Source of the DNA: Triangularia verruculosa
Taxonomy: Eukaryota; Ascomycota; Sordariomycetes; Sordariales; Podosporaceae
DNA: 64,000 nucleotides
Assembly (NCBI GenBank): GCA_033296885.1
Contig: MU863881.1
Location: forward strand, 186,001 to 250,000
Direction: 5' to 3'
The notes beneath the pieces were generated by a model that worked only from the letters and a program-made list of their open reading frames with translations, ran no database searches and was not told where the DNA came from. The position numbers and the translations under genes were made by a program. Below, piece by piece: positions 23,797 through 34,633 of this stretch (position 1 is its first letter; every line of letters begins with the position of its first letter).

Positions 23797-24762
23797 ATGC
23801 ATTCACCAACAGTTGTTCTGCTGGCTGGTGCCATGATGCTGGTGACGGTCGGTGCTCAGCTTCCAGCACCGCCTATCCTCCCCATTCCCAGACCCTTTCC
23901 CACGCCCATCAACCAACCGTCCGCTTCATACAGCAACCCGACAACTCCACCTCCAGGTTGGCCAAGTCCACCTCCACCAGGAGGCTGGCCCCAGACCCGG
24001 GTGCAGCACTCCACGAAGTCAAAGCTTAAGACACAAAAAACCAAAGGCCGCAACAACATCGAGCAGCTCGAAGCCATCAGCACGCTCCGGAAGCCTGGGT
24101 TCGCGACACCTTCAGGGCCATGGAAGTCACTCGCATCCCCTTACACATCGGGGCGGTACCAGCAGGTTCTGGAACGAGCTCCGCAGGACTGCGCATCTCA
24201 GACATCCCATCTCAAAGATCTGGCAGCACAACAACCGGTGTTTCCACCTGAGCTGCAGGCTCTTGCACAAAAGCACAAAGTCTGGTTCAGTGCCTGCGGT
24301 CCAACGTTTGAGAACGCGATCGATCCATCCTTCGATCCACAGGCCTTCACGCCCGCCTTTCAGGCCTGGCAGGATACTCTCGCAACTAATCTGAGGAGAC
24401 TGATGAACGCCTGCCACAACTCTCAGGAGACTGTTGATGCCATTGCCCGGGACCCATGTCTTCGCGACTTACTTGCTCAGGCCCCTGTCATTCCTCTCGG
24501 TCCTCTTCCAGAGAGTGAACAGGCTACTTTCACGACATTGCTGACGATTGAGATCCCCGACCCCACTACCCCCCCTGCCGACCCCGTGACGGTGACGGAG
24601 ATGTCGACTGCGTGGCTTACAGCAACCATGGTGGTGGAAGAGAACAGGACGGTTGTTGTGGATCAGCCCAAGAAGCAGAGTGAAAGCGCCCAGGGAGTTG
24701 TCCTATCGATCGCGGCATTGTTGACTGGCATGTTGGCTGGTTCATTTGTTTTTGCCTTGTAA
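23797..24762 (+). CDS. proline-rich GPI-type secreted protein
   Basis: Single exon of 321 residues. It opens with a signal peptide (MHSPTVVLLAGAMMLVTVGA), followed by a Pro-rich stretch (residues about 22-68: PAPPILPIPRPFPTP, then PPPGWPSPPPPGGWP). A basic segment follows, then a helical domain with four Cys (APQDCAS, FSACGP, MNACHN, DPCLRD). A Thr/Pro-rich part follows, and the C-terminal hydrophobic end (VVLSIAALLTGMLAGSFVFA) is typical of a GPI-anchor signal. The product is probably attached to the plasma membrane or cell wall. No known domain is recognised; the four-Cys helical part recalls small cell-surface Cys domains, but the match is weak. Confidence 0.75.
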   Translation: MHSPTVVLLAGAMMLVTVGAQLPAPPILPIPRPFPTPINQPSASYSNPTTPPPGWPSPPPPGGWPQTRVQHSTKSKLKTQKTKGRNNIEQLEAISTLRKPGFATPSGPWKSLASPYTSGRYQQVLERAPQDCASQTSHLKDLAAQQPVFPPELQALAQKHKVWFSACGPTFENAIDPSFDPQAFTPAFQAWQDTLATNLRRLMNACHNSQETVDAIARDPCLRDLLAQAPVIPLGPLPESEQATFTTLLTIEIPDPTTPPADPVTVTEMSTAWLTATMVVEENRTVVVDQPKKQSESAQGVVLSIAALLTGMLAGSFVFAL

Positions 24763-25170
24763 TGCTGTCGAGTTTTGGGGGTGAATGGATGCTACTTGAG
24801 TATGGCTAGGTACGGTGCTGGGGAATAGGGTTATCAAGAGAAACCTACGATGTTGGTGGTGTTGTAATAGTTTTGTCAAGCAGTCCTAATGAGCAGTAAT
24901 CTGTTAATCTTGCTTTATGCCAGTACCGGGTCGTGTGCTGCCGCCGTTCGGTTGGTATCATGATGTCACACATAGTGTTGTGTACACTTTGGGTGAAAAG
25001 GTCGCTCGATAGGCAACTAAGAGAATGGCTGGATGGAAGGTGGGGAGCGCCAGGTAGGCTGTTTCTCGCCTGCCCCCAATGCTGTTTTACCAACTTACAT
25101 AATCGTGGGGACGCGGTTTTGTGATGGGCATCTTCATTCCATGGAATTTTACTGGCAGTCTAATAGCGTG
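24763..25170. other. convergent intergenic stretch
   Basis: This holds the 3' flanks of the genes at 24762 (+) and 25171 (-). Nothing else is visible. Confidence 0.55.
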
Positions 25171-25815
25171 TCATACACCAACGCCCCGGCCTTCCGAGCC
25201 CATATAACGCCTCCATGGCGGGATCACATCGACCAACAGTGTGCGTTCCGGTGGGGTCAAATTCGGTTCAGTGCCGCCTGCCTTCCGCCTCCACGCTTCT
25301 TCATCCGGCCCATGACCAGTGCTGGCAACCTTTACGGTGTCCTTACCCTCGTGGGCTTTCTCTTGCGGCTGCTTCTTTGCGAGGTTTGCAGGCCATGGCT
25401 CTTTCTCCTTGATCCAGTCTTCCGTCGTCTCGAGGACATACCTCCACGCCAACGATCTGTTTTCCGGATGTTTGAGATGGAAAGAATACTGATGCTTGAT
25501 CACATCTCGGAAATTAACCAACTCCCAACCATCAATCTTCTGGCGTGGCTCTGATCTCATCCAACAGGCATCAGCTATTTCCCGGGCGTGTTCCTTCTCC
25601 TCAGCTTCGCGGTCGACGCCTGGGTCGTGGTCATGCTCGTGGTCATGCTCGTGGTCATGGTCAGGGTGCGTAATGTCCGTCCGTCCTCCGTCTCGGTTCT
25701 TGAAGCCGATGCTGCCGGACCTCCGTTTGGTCCAGTCAGGCTCGCTGTGGGTTTCTGACTTGGACGAGCCGGGGTGAGACTTGACTTTGACTTCCCATGG
25801 GATGTGGTGAGGCAT
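25171..25815 (-). CDS. hypothetical protein with His/Asp repeat
   Basis: Single frame of 214 residues from the ATG at 25815 (MPHHIPWEVKVKSHPGSSKS). The protein is very hydrophilic. Residues about 50-66 are an alternating His/Asp/Glu run (HPDHDHEHDHEHDHDPG) encoded by a short tandem repeat at 25623-25664, and could bind Zn or Ni. Residues about 80-140 include a Trp-rich segment that reads like a small folded region (GWELVNFRDVIKHQYSFHLK, then WRYVLETTEDWI). There is no signal peptide or membrane segment. I do not recognise the family. Coding status is supported by length and ATG only. Confidence 0.55.
   Translation of the reverse strand: MPHHIPWEVKVKSHPGSSKSETHSEPDWTKRRSGSIGFKNRDGGRTDITHPDHDHEHDHEHDHDPGVDREAEEKEHAREIADACWMRSEPRQKIDGWELVNFRDVIKHQYSFHLKHPENRSLAWRYVLETTEDWIKEKEPWPANLAKKQPQEKAHEGKDTVKVASTGHGPDEEAWRRKAGGTEPNLTPPERTLLVDVIPPWRRYMGSEGRGVGV
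25623..25664. repeat. tandem repeat of GTGGTCATGCTC
   Basis: Three and a half 12-bp copies within the 25171-25815 gene encode the alternating His/Asp/Glu run. Such repeats vary in copy number between strains. Confidence 0.75.
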
Positions 25816-26343
25816 TGCGATGGAGAGACGTGCTGGACTGGCCAGCTGACGAAGGAGAGAAACATGGTACCCTGGGGGACGGGGGTGTTGACGGAGTTGA
25901 GGAGATTCGCATGAAGAATACTCCTGGCATGTTGGAGGGGGAGAAAGGTCTGTGGCCTGGGTGACGTCGGGTATCGGTCATGGACGCATGCGTGGGGAAT
26001 TTGTCTGATCACATCTGCATGAGGTTAGAGGAAGATGTTGGGTGTTTCGATGCGCCATCTTTTTTGTTGCGAATATGGATTGTTAACAATGAGAGTTGAG
26101 CTTGCATGGTTGCTTTCGCATGCTCAGGGGTTCAGGGGCATTGGCGCCAAGGCACCACATCTATCTTGGCGCACCTACATCTACTCTGGCCATTCTCTCG
26201 TGATCAATTCAAAATGTTAGACAAAGAATCGACGGGAGAAGGCCGCTTCATGTGAAAGTGCAGCAAGATGCCACCCTTCCGTCATCCGTCATAGGCCCCG
26301 CATCTCAGATTTGGCAGCATCCAAAATCATGGGATACACCTCA
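25816..26343. other. intergenic stretch upstream of tRNA-Gln
   Basis: Promoter side of the His/Asp-repeat gene and 5' flank of tRNA-Gln. No other gene is seen. Confidence 0.55.
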
Positions 26344-26415
26344 GGTTGTATAGTGTAGCGGTTATCACTCCAGATTCTGATTCTGGCAACCCCGGTTCGA
26401 TTCCGGGTACGACCT
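26344..26415 (+). tRNA. tRNA-Gln (CTG anticodon)
   Basis: A 72-nt intronless cloverleaf. The acceptor stem pairs GGTTGTA with TACGACC (one T-G wobble). The D arm contains TAGTGTAGCGGTTATCAC, the anticodon stem pairs CCAGA with TCTGG around the loop TTCTGAT (anticodon CTG), and the T arm is CCCCGGTTCGATTCCGGGG-like with a good B box. The discriminator base is T and CCA is not encoded, as expected for eukaryotes. A T-rich run follows (TATTTCTTTT), a Pol III terminator. Confidence 0.95.
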
Positions 26416-26419
26416 ATTT

Positions 26420-26425
26420 CTTTTG
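26420..26425 (+). terminator. Pol III terminator of tRNA-Gln
   Basis: A T-rich run (TTTCTTTT, about 26417-26424) directly after the tRNA, typical of RNA polymerase III termination. Confidence 0.6.
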
Positions 26426-26679
26426 CAGCTTGTCAATTACCTAGGCTATTTACTCACCAAATGGCTTTTGGCTATGTCTCCAAGACATTTTTGTCAACTG
26501 TCCGAACACTACTTAGACCAACGAAAAGTAATACTGTTGAAACTAATGTGGACCTGCCAGCTGCTGAAGACCCACACCTCAACAAAAAAGTGTCACACAA
26601 TGTCAGTGACTCACAATCTTAAGGACAATAAAAATATGAGATTCCGCAGCATACTGCTATCAAACAAGCTTGAACAGAA

Positions 26680-26751
26680 AGCTGCATGGCGCAGCGGAAG
26701 CGCGCCGGGCTCATAACCCGGAGGTCACTCGATCGAAACGAGTTGCAGCTA
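26680..26751 (+). tRNA. initiator tRNA-Met (CAT)
   Basis: A 72-nt sequence starting AGCTGCATGGCGCAGCGGAA. The acceptor stem AGCTGCA pairs with TGCAGCT. The anticodon stem is CCGGG/CCCGG around CTCATAA, with three G-C pairs next to the loop, an initiator hallmark. The T loop is ATCGAAA rather than TTCGAAT, also typical of eukaryotic initiator tRNA. No intron. The TTTTT runs at 26765 and 26770 may serve as terminator. Confidence 0.95.
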
Positions 26752-27097
26752 AACAATCTGATACCTTTTTACATTTTTATTGTGCCATGTCCTTATCTCC
26801 CGATATCATCTCTGCTTCAACAACACCTTGTTATCTCAACCTGTGACCACTTTACCCCAGGATACACCCACCCTCCTCTCAAATCAAGCGCAAAAGTAAA
26901 GATTCATCGTCAGTCATCAGTCTCGGTCATGAAAGAAACCTAAGGTACCGAGGTAAAAGAGTCTTGCAAATAATTCCAAACGTGAATGGTATCAAGAAAC
27001 ACAACAGGAAAAAGCACAAGCTATCCAAAACCATGAGATCCATCCCACAATACAGACTCCGGCGCTACATTACTCATAGGAACAGGAATTCCCCTCC
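26752..27097. other. intergenic stretch between tRNA and Ppo gene
   Basis: AT-richer sequence, probably holding the Ppo 3' UTR on the minus strand. No gene is seen. Confidence 0.55.
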
Positions 27098-30000
27098 CTA
27101 AACCTCATCCCACATCACCTTCATGGTAACAGGGAAAGGCGTGAGCGCACCCCAGTCCTCCCTGAGGTAGTCAACTCCATTGCCATCCGCCCGTGGCACC
27201 TTCTTCAGCTCGCCCTGCGGGCCGGGAGCGCGGCGCACATTCTTCCTCTTGAAGAGCGCGCGGAACATCTCCGTCAGCGCGATGTGGCTGATCTCCTTGC
27301 CCAGGAAGGCGTGGGGGCCGGCGCCGAAGTGGATGTACTTCTCCAGCGGACGGCGGGAGTTGACGGTCTCGGGCTCGGGGAAGTAAGCTGCGTCTTGGGA
27401 GGCGGCGGACTGTTTCGTAAATGAGTTAGTTAGCCGTCAAAGGGAGAGGAAAAGGTGTGATACGTACAGAGTTGATTGTGACCTTTGTACCGGGCTGGAC
27501 GTGCAGCTCTGTGCCGTTGGCAGCAGTGACAGTGCCAGCGGTGGTGGCCTCAAAGTGGGAGCGGGCCGATCCCGACAGGCGGATGCCTTCAAGAACGTAG
27601 CCGAGGAGGATGGAATCGTTCTGATCAGTCGAAGGCTGGGAGGCAAGGGCGTGAATATCCGCAATGTGGCTGGCGCCTTTTGGAGATAGATAATAGTCAA
27701 CGGCCTGGGTGAACAGCTCTCCCTGACTGGAGGCGAGAGCAGCAGCGGTAGGCAAAACGTGGTTCCATGTGATGTCATGGGTGGCCAATCCGGCCTTCTT
27801 GAGCTCCTTGATAAAATCGACACCAAAGTTGCTAAGGATGTTGTTCTTGGCTGCCTTGGGGCTCTTGATGGTCTTGTCGACCAGGGTGCCGAGCTGGCCG
27901 GCGACCGTCTTGGCTGCTTCCATCACAGGGAAGAGCTTCACAGGTTCAGAGTCAACAAACAAGGCGGTGGCGATGATCTGGAGAACCGCATAGAGCTCAT
28001 GTTCAGTGTAAATGCCCTTGCTGTTGTCCTTGGTGGAGAGGGGAAGGCCGAAGATGCTGGCTGCGAAGTGTGTCGGCGCGATGTTGGCAACGTCCCGGAC
28101 AAGGTCTACAAGCTTGCTACCGGGGATCAGGGAATAGCTCTTCGTAGTAAGGAGCTGGTCGGTCACCTTCTCGTAAAAGGCCTTGATCTGACTGCCGAGC
28201 TCAGGGGTAAAGAGTGACTGAGACACACTCGTGCGGTGCTTGTCGTGGACGGCAGCGTCGCCAGAGAGCTCAGGGGTGGCCTTTGCACGAAGACCAGCGA
28301 CACCAGCATTCCAAGTGCTCTTGAATTTCTCTTCGGCCGCGAAGACGCGCTGGGCACCGTCGTAGGAAGTGACCTCGGTGGGCCGGGCGATTCGACCGGG
28401 TCGAGAGAAGTCGAACAGGTGGGCGCGCTTGAGATCTTTGAGAATGTTGCTATTTTCTGACGGTGTGACCATGGGATAGTGGGCGTAGACCGAGTTGTAC
28501 GTGAAGTGGTTGGGGAATGCCCGCAGGAACAGCTTGTAGAAGACGCAGCCGTGGTTGATGTTTAAGTCATACTGCACCTCGTTGAAGCCCCAGTTGGTCA
28601 AGTTACGAGGGGTATAGTCGATTGTGTAATGTCGATCACCTCTGACCAGGCAGACAGCGTCCGACAAGACGACGCGAGAGATGGTGTAGGTTGGGGCAAT
28701 ACCTACACCGGGAACCATGGGCTCCTTTCTCTCCTCCGCCACGAGGCCGGGATACAGCTCCACGAAGTCGGGGTGGTCATACAAACGGCGAAGCGACTCG
28801 GCAACGCCAGGATCGGAGTTGATATCCTCGAACTTCTCGTAGGGCTTCAGGCCGAAGTGCTTGCGGAACTCGTTCAGGCCGGCGACGTTCCATCTGCGGC
28901 CTTGAATTATGCCAAGGATTTCAACGGCACGCATCGACTCGGGCACGTTGCGAGCACCGAAGGAACCGGCAGGATCCTCAATGGCATCCGAGATGCAGTT
29001 GACGAGATCATCATCGCTGAACTTGCCATCGGGCCCTCTCTGGAACTTGTTGAATGGACGCTCAGCGGGATCATCCGGTATCATGCCCTCAAACTTGCCG
29101 AAGCCCATGATCATCTCATGGATGGAGAGATCCTTGCCGGGCTTCTTGAAGAGGTCGTAGTAGAAGTCTTGAATCCACTTGTCATCTTTGGCGGAAATGC
29201 ACGAGTGCCAGCGGTAGCAAAGGTTGAACTCGGCTGAGCAGACGTTGCCCGTACCGCGCTCAGCGCCTTGCTTAGTGTCGACATTGATACCAGTCTCGGC
29301 ACGAGGGTCGAGTGTCCAAGTGGTGTCAACGCGGTTGAGCTATTGTGTGTCAACAAATGCCGTTTCATAGAGCATGGAGATCCCACTTACGTTGACGATA
29401 TTCCGGACGTAGTCCAAAAGTGTGATGTTGATGTATAGGCCCGAAGTAATCAGACGAGCATGCTGGAACAAGTCATTGTCGTATTTCTTCCAGGCAGCCT
29501 CCTTCTTCTCCCCCTCGAGATTGGGGTTGGGAGCCGTGAATCTGCCATCCTCGTTGATGCGGGCCAGATTCTCCGCCACATGATTGTGGACGCGGTTGAA
29601 CATGATCAAGAACACACCCACACCGGGAGGCATGCCCAGAAGACGCTTGTCGGCAAAGCAATCAGGCTTGAGCTTGCCATCCTTGAATGTGCGGATCGTG
29701 TCCTGCATCTCTTGGTTGCTGCCGTACAGGGGAGACAGATCCAGATAGGATGATGTCTTGGACTTGCTCATGTCCCGATAGTCGGTCCAGAAAAGATCTA
29801 GCCAGCATGTTAACAGGGACTGCATTGAGGAAGCGTTGGGGGTGATATTAAGGTACTCGCCATGAATGATGATACTGGCCCAGTACCAGAGAATACTGGA
29901 GACATTGTTGGGGTGTTCTGTGTACTCTGTCCGCTTCATGACTGACTCAAAGATCAGGTTGGGATCTGGGAGAGCACCTTGGCGAACGACGTTGGCGGCA

Positions 30001-30744
30001 ACGGAGCGAGAGTAAGAAGTACCAGCGGCACCAAGCTGGGGAAACATAATATTCTGCCAACAATCAGCATCGAAAGCAGGAAGGTGATGCCCGGATGTAG
30101 AATAAGTCGCTCACATTGAAGGATCCGTCAGCTTGACGATACTGGAACTTTTCCCCAACATACATAGATGGCGGATGCTCGAGTGTGTACCAGAGCTCGC
30201 TCAAGAATGAGTTGGTGAGTTCTGTGCGGGTCTTGGAGTTGCTGGGCAGGTTGGATACAAGCTGGATGACCTTCTCCATGGCCATGGTCTTGTCATCCTT
30301 GATCTTCTCGCCCTTGATCTTGGCCTTGACAACACCCAGGAGGGTCTTGTAATCTGTTTCCATGTTAGAAACGAACCCAAGTATTCCATATCCGAATGCA
30401 AACCTACCCGTGAGTCGTAGTTGTTTGACATCGTCCTTCAGCTTGCCCCATTTCTTCGCTTGGCTGAATGTGTCGGCACCGTGCTGATTGGGTAATGGCA
30501 CGACTGATGACTGCATCACCTGGCCATACCGCTCGAAGGCATTGGCAACCCCAGCTTTATTTGCTCCAGTAGGCTTCAGGTCAAGAGGGGTAGGCCTTGG
30601 TTTCGCCTGGCTGGCAACCAACTCCATTCCTTCACGCGAGTGATGGGCAGATGAGCTACCTTGGCTCGAACTCGAGCCATTAAGGGCGCTCACTCCTGTC
30701 CCGTTTGAGGCCTTGTGGCCGTTTCCGTTGTGATAATCCGACAT
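27098..30744 (-). CDS. Ppo-type fatty-acid dioxygenase with degenerate P450 domain
   Basis: Ppo/linoleate diol synthase enzymes join a haem peroxidase-type dioxygenase that makes 8R- or 10R-hydroperoxides from linoleate to a P450 that rearranges them; the products are psi-factor oxylipins controlling spore development. Six exons (30744..30408, 30353..30115, 30053..29861, 29797..29391, 29339..27468, 27409..27098) keep frame and give 1119 residues, normal for the family. The dioxygenase half is intact: distal His256 (ASIIIH-D), the SSYLDLSPLYG motif, and catalytic Tyr434 with proximal His437 in YRWH. The P450 half is not: the haem-binding loop reads HFGAGPHAFLG with Phe1051 where the Cys ligand belongs, and the I-helix motif usually ANQxQ reads SSQGE (929-933). 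It therefore probably releases hydroperoxide or alcohol, like PpoC-type 10R-dioxygenases. Intron 3 (29860..29798) uses a GC donor and is frame-neutral. Confidence 0.93.
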
Positions 30745-32304
30745 GTCGAAAGCTTGAAGAATGGGTATAATGGGTATAATACGAAACAATGAAAAATCTT
30801 AGTGCTGCGTGGGAGTAGCTATATGTCTCCCAAAAGTCATGAAGATGTGAAATGGAGTGATGGAACACCAAATGCTGCAGACACGCCGGTTAAGAAGGGT
30901 TGCCTAAAAGCTCTCGAGGAGGTCGGAGGTCGAGGTGCTCATGAGACTCTATTATGTGATGTCACCCTAGCTTGGATCGACGCGCTCCCCCAGGCCGCCT
31001 CTCGGTAGTGCATGTCTTGGAGATCGAATGGTTGGCAACGAAAAAGTAAGACAAACCCCGCTGGGCTTGCTTGGTGGCTTGATCCGACAGCAGGGGCTAA
31101 TTGACCACTCAGCCAACCTCTTCAGATCCACCAGAGTCGGGTGCTCGCCGAATTCATGGTTGTATGAAGGGGTTGGACCCGGACACGAATATCATCCTTG
31201 TCGGACAGGAGACCCTTAACAAAGCACCGCATATCTGTGTTGCAAACATGGTAATTGTTGTGCAGGCCGATGGGCTGCCCAGGGGAATGGTAGCTCTTGG
31301 GTCGGGCGGTGACATCGAATGGCTGGTCAACTGCAATCCTGGTCTGATGAGCTGTGGAATATCATTACTAACCGGTGGGCGGTGATGGGCCGTCAGATAG
31401 GGGGGCCATGCATGCAGTCGACTGCGCGTTCGAGTAATTCTGTCAAGTGAGGTTGACCAGATGGCTGCAGGGTGGCCCATCTGCCAATTACCGACGAGGG
31501 TGACGTTGTGGAACAGCGGGTTATTGTGGTTGATCGAGACGCTACCCAGCCCGCTACAGGGTTGTGTCGAAGAGACTATATGATCCGCTAAGATCGACAC
31601 ACCATTCTCTCCCTCGGGCCAGGGGTGCGGGCCGGGCTTTTAAAACCTTTTAGTATCGATCTGGTGCATGGAGAGGCTGAAACCCAGCCAATAGTAGCTC
31701 CTCGCTTTGACTTGAGGACCGCAATTGCCGCCGGTTCGGCCTCCTGACTTCCTCTTCCGGTGCCCTTGCGCGAACCGCATATCAGCTGAAGGCCGGGGAG
31801 CTTGATGCATTCTAACCACCCAACCAGTCCTGATAGGCTTGTGGAAACCGCTACCCACGGGCTAATGCCCGACCTACCATCCTTCTGCCACGCAAACCAA
31901 TCGTTGTCGAGCCGACACCCGGCATCGCGCACCTCTGTGGCTTCCACTTTTGAAAGGATGGCGGGTCTTTTCTCAAATTGTCTCACCTTCTCCAGTGATC
32001 GACATCTGTGTCGGGAAAAAAGTCTGAAAGGCTCAGAGAGTCGGCAAGCAAGATGTGGATGTCCAGAGAGCGGGGGTTCTGGTTCGAATGACGGAATCCT
32101 GCAGAAGGGGGTGGGAGGCTAGCGTCCTGGATTGGTCCTCAATGTTGGGTATTGATAAAAGGGAATGCCTGTGTTCGATATGTGTGTCCCAGAATGCCGG
32201 TGATGTGATCATGGGTGCTTGCTGCTGCGAACTGCGGTCTTTGATTCACCTCTTGTGTCACCCTCCCCAGCGTCGGAACTTTGTGAAGTCAGCCCATTGT
32301 AGAA
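30745..32304. other. divergent promoter region, Ppo and DUF2235
   Basis: A gap of 1.56 kb between two divergently transcribed genes. Short frames here show no protein character. A repeated ATGGGTATA (30764-30779) lies just upstream of the Ppo ATG. The region may serve as a shared bidirectional promoter. Confidence 0.55.
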
Positions 32305-34633
32305 ATGGATAAGTCGCACCTCACGCCCGAGAGGCCGGGGAACCGTGTCAGGGCCTCCAGTCCAGATCGCGAGTCCCACCTTGATGCACACGAAGAATTC
32401 TTCTCGACACATCTACCATCTCGTCCTGTCACTCCAATGGGCCCAGACCGGGACCACCAGTCTCGCCACCGGAAGCCAAGCAAGATTGTCTTGTGCTTTG
32501 ATGGTACAGGCAACAAATTCCATGGCGATGATAGCGATAGCAACATTTTGAAGATATTTCGAATGCTTGACAGAACGGCGAGGGATCAGTGTACGTATCA
32601 TTTCCGCTCATTACCTACCTAGATTGTCTGCTAATGATCTTGTTAGTTCATTACTACCAACGTATGTAGAATCAACTCTTCTACCGCACCTGATGATCTG
32701 AACTGTCGTACTGACTGAACCATAAAGCCGGAATTGGTACCTATGTTGTCTCTAGTAGCTTGACACGCACGGGAACTGTGGCCCGTATCAAGTCGTGGTA
32801 CATGAAGGCCAAGGACAGCGCGGTCGGGTCTTCCTTTGATCAGCATGTTGTGGGAGGGTACCGGTTCTTGATGAGATTCTACAACCCTGGAGATGAAATT
32901 TACATCTTCGGCTTCTCGCGCGGGGCGTACATTGCTCGCTTCCTTGCCGAAATGCTGGACTATGTCGGACTGTTGTCGCACGGTAATGAGGAGATGGTGG
33001 TGTTTGCATGGAAGGCCTTCTCCAGCTGGCAGAGCAGACAGGGCGACAATACGCCAGAAGGTGGCAAGAAGAAGAAGGAGATGTACACCTTCATGAAAGG
33101 ATTCCGTGAGACCTTCTCCCGCCCCGTCCGACGCATCCGCTTTCTCGGCCTTTTCGACACGGTCAACAGTGTGCCCCAGTTCGAGGCCGCTTGGATGCAG
33201 CGAAGTAAGTTCCCGTACACTGCGCGTACCTCGGCAAAGGTTGTTCGTCACGCCGTAAGTATCGACGAGCGCCGCGCCAAGTTTCGACAAGATCTTGTGT
33301 ACCAGAGCAAGAGCGGTAAGACGAAGCACCACCGGCACCCAGTCAAGGAGGGCCTCCACAATCTGCACGAGAAATACAGACGAAAGTCGGCTGTCGCTCC
33401 GGCCCATCCAGGAAGACCTGCCCGAGACGACAGAGGTCGGCGGCCAACGCTGGGTGTACCTACAGATCCAGAACCATACCGCAGGCGTTCTCACTCGACA
33501 CGATCCCGGCACACCAACAGGACCGAAGCTTCAGCGCGTCCAACCGATGATGACGGGAAGTCTGAGATGTCCATTGAGCCTCACCCCCATCTCGAAGACA
33601 CCGAGTCCTTTGCCGATAGCGAGGAGAGCGACGAGGAGGAAAGCCATCAGGACATTGACGAGGTCTGGTTCTCGGGTGGTCATGCAGATATCGGTGGCGG
33701 ATGGGAGGAGACACTCGAGGATTCCAAGGTCGCTAGCCACGTCCCCTTGGTTTGGATGGTCCACGAGGCAATCAAAGCTGGTCTGAACTTTGACGAGGAA
33801 AAGGTCCGTGAAATGGGGTGCGTCGAAGCCCTGCATGGCCACCATGAATCCGATACAAATGACGACGACCAGCCGGGCCAGCCCCCATCCGCAGGGCAGG
33901 AACAGCCTCTAAACGATGAGATCGCACCTCATGAGACTTCGGAGCAACCCAATCCGCCGATCCCGAACATCATGATTCGTAGTTCGAGCATGAGTACGCC
34001 CAAGTTGTTCCAGCAGCCCAGCTTCCGGGACTCGTTTGCACAAGCCAACGGTGGAGGAGGCGGTAGTGGTAAGAAGTCGGGCGATAGAAACGAAAACGGT
34101 AATGGCCAGCAGAAGCATTCGTCTTTCCGAGAGATGATGCACAAGGCGCACACGGCTCGGATCCACGACTCGCTCGAGTACGACTGCGGTCTAAGTAAAA
34201 CTTCGGTGTTAGCCTGGAAGATTATGGAGTATGTTGGTCATCTCTTTCCCGTACCAGGGCACTTGTCGTAGCTAACATACATCCTCCTAGGTATTTGCCG
34301 TTCCGTCGCATGGATCTCCAAGAAGATGGTTCCTGGAAGCCCATCCGTTGGCCTCTTCCTTGTGGCGAAGTCCGCGATATCCCCGACGATGCTCGCATCC
34401 ATGGGAGTGTGATCCGCCGAATGAGAACCCATGATGACTACAGGCCAGGAAATCTGATCATTGGGGGCGGCGGCAGAGGCGTGCGGCGTGCGGGCGAGGA
34501 GCACGGCATCGGCGAATGGGTTTGTGTGCAGAATGACGGGTGTCCAATTGGCGAGGTTTGGATGAAGAAGAGCGCATGGGAGAAGATGCATGGCACTTGC
34601 AACGAAAACGAGAAGAATGGCAATGCTCACTGA
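32305..34633 (+). CDS. DUF2235 alpha/beta hydrolase, putative phospholipase
   Basis: DUF2235 proteins are alpha/beta hydrolases related to Tle1 phospholipase effectors. Four exons (32305..32590, 32647..32661, 32728..34228, 34291..34633) give 714 residues; exon 2 is a 15-nt microexon coding FHYYQ, needed to restore the strand into PGIGTYV. The N-terminus (residues 1-60) is polar; KIVLCFDGTGN starts the fold. The nucleophile elbow GFSRGA has Ser164, the acid is Asp244 in LFDTV, and the His is H419 in FSGGHADIGGGW. Between Asp244 and His419 lies a charged insertion of about 130 residues with Arg/Ser and Asp/Glu runs, probably disordered. There is no signal peptide, so it is likely cytosolic or membrane-associated. 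Lipid substrate is inference. It is divergent from the Ppo gene. Confidence 0.9.
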
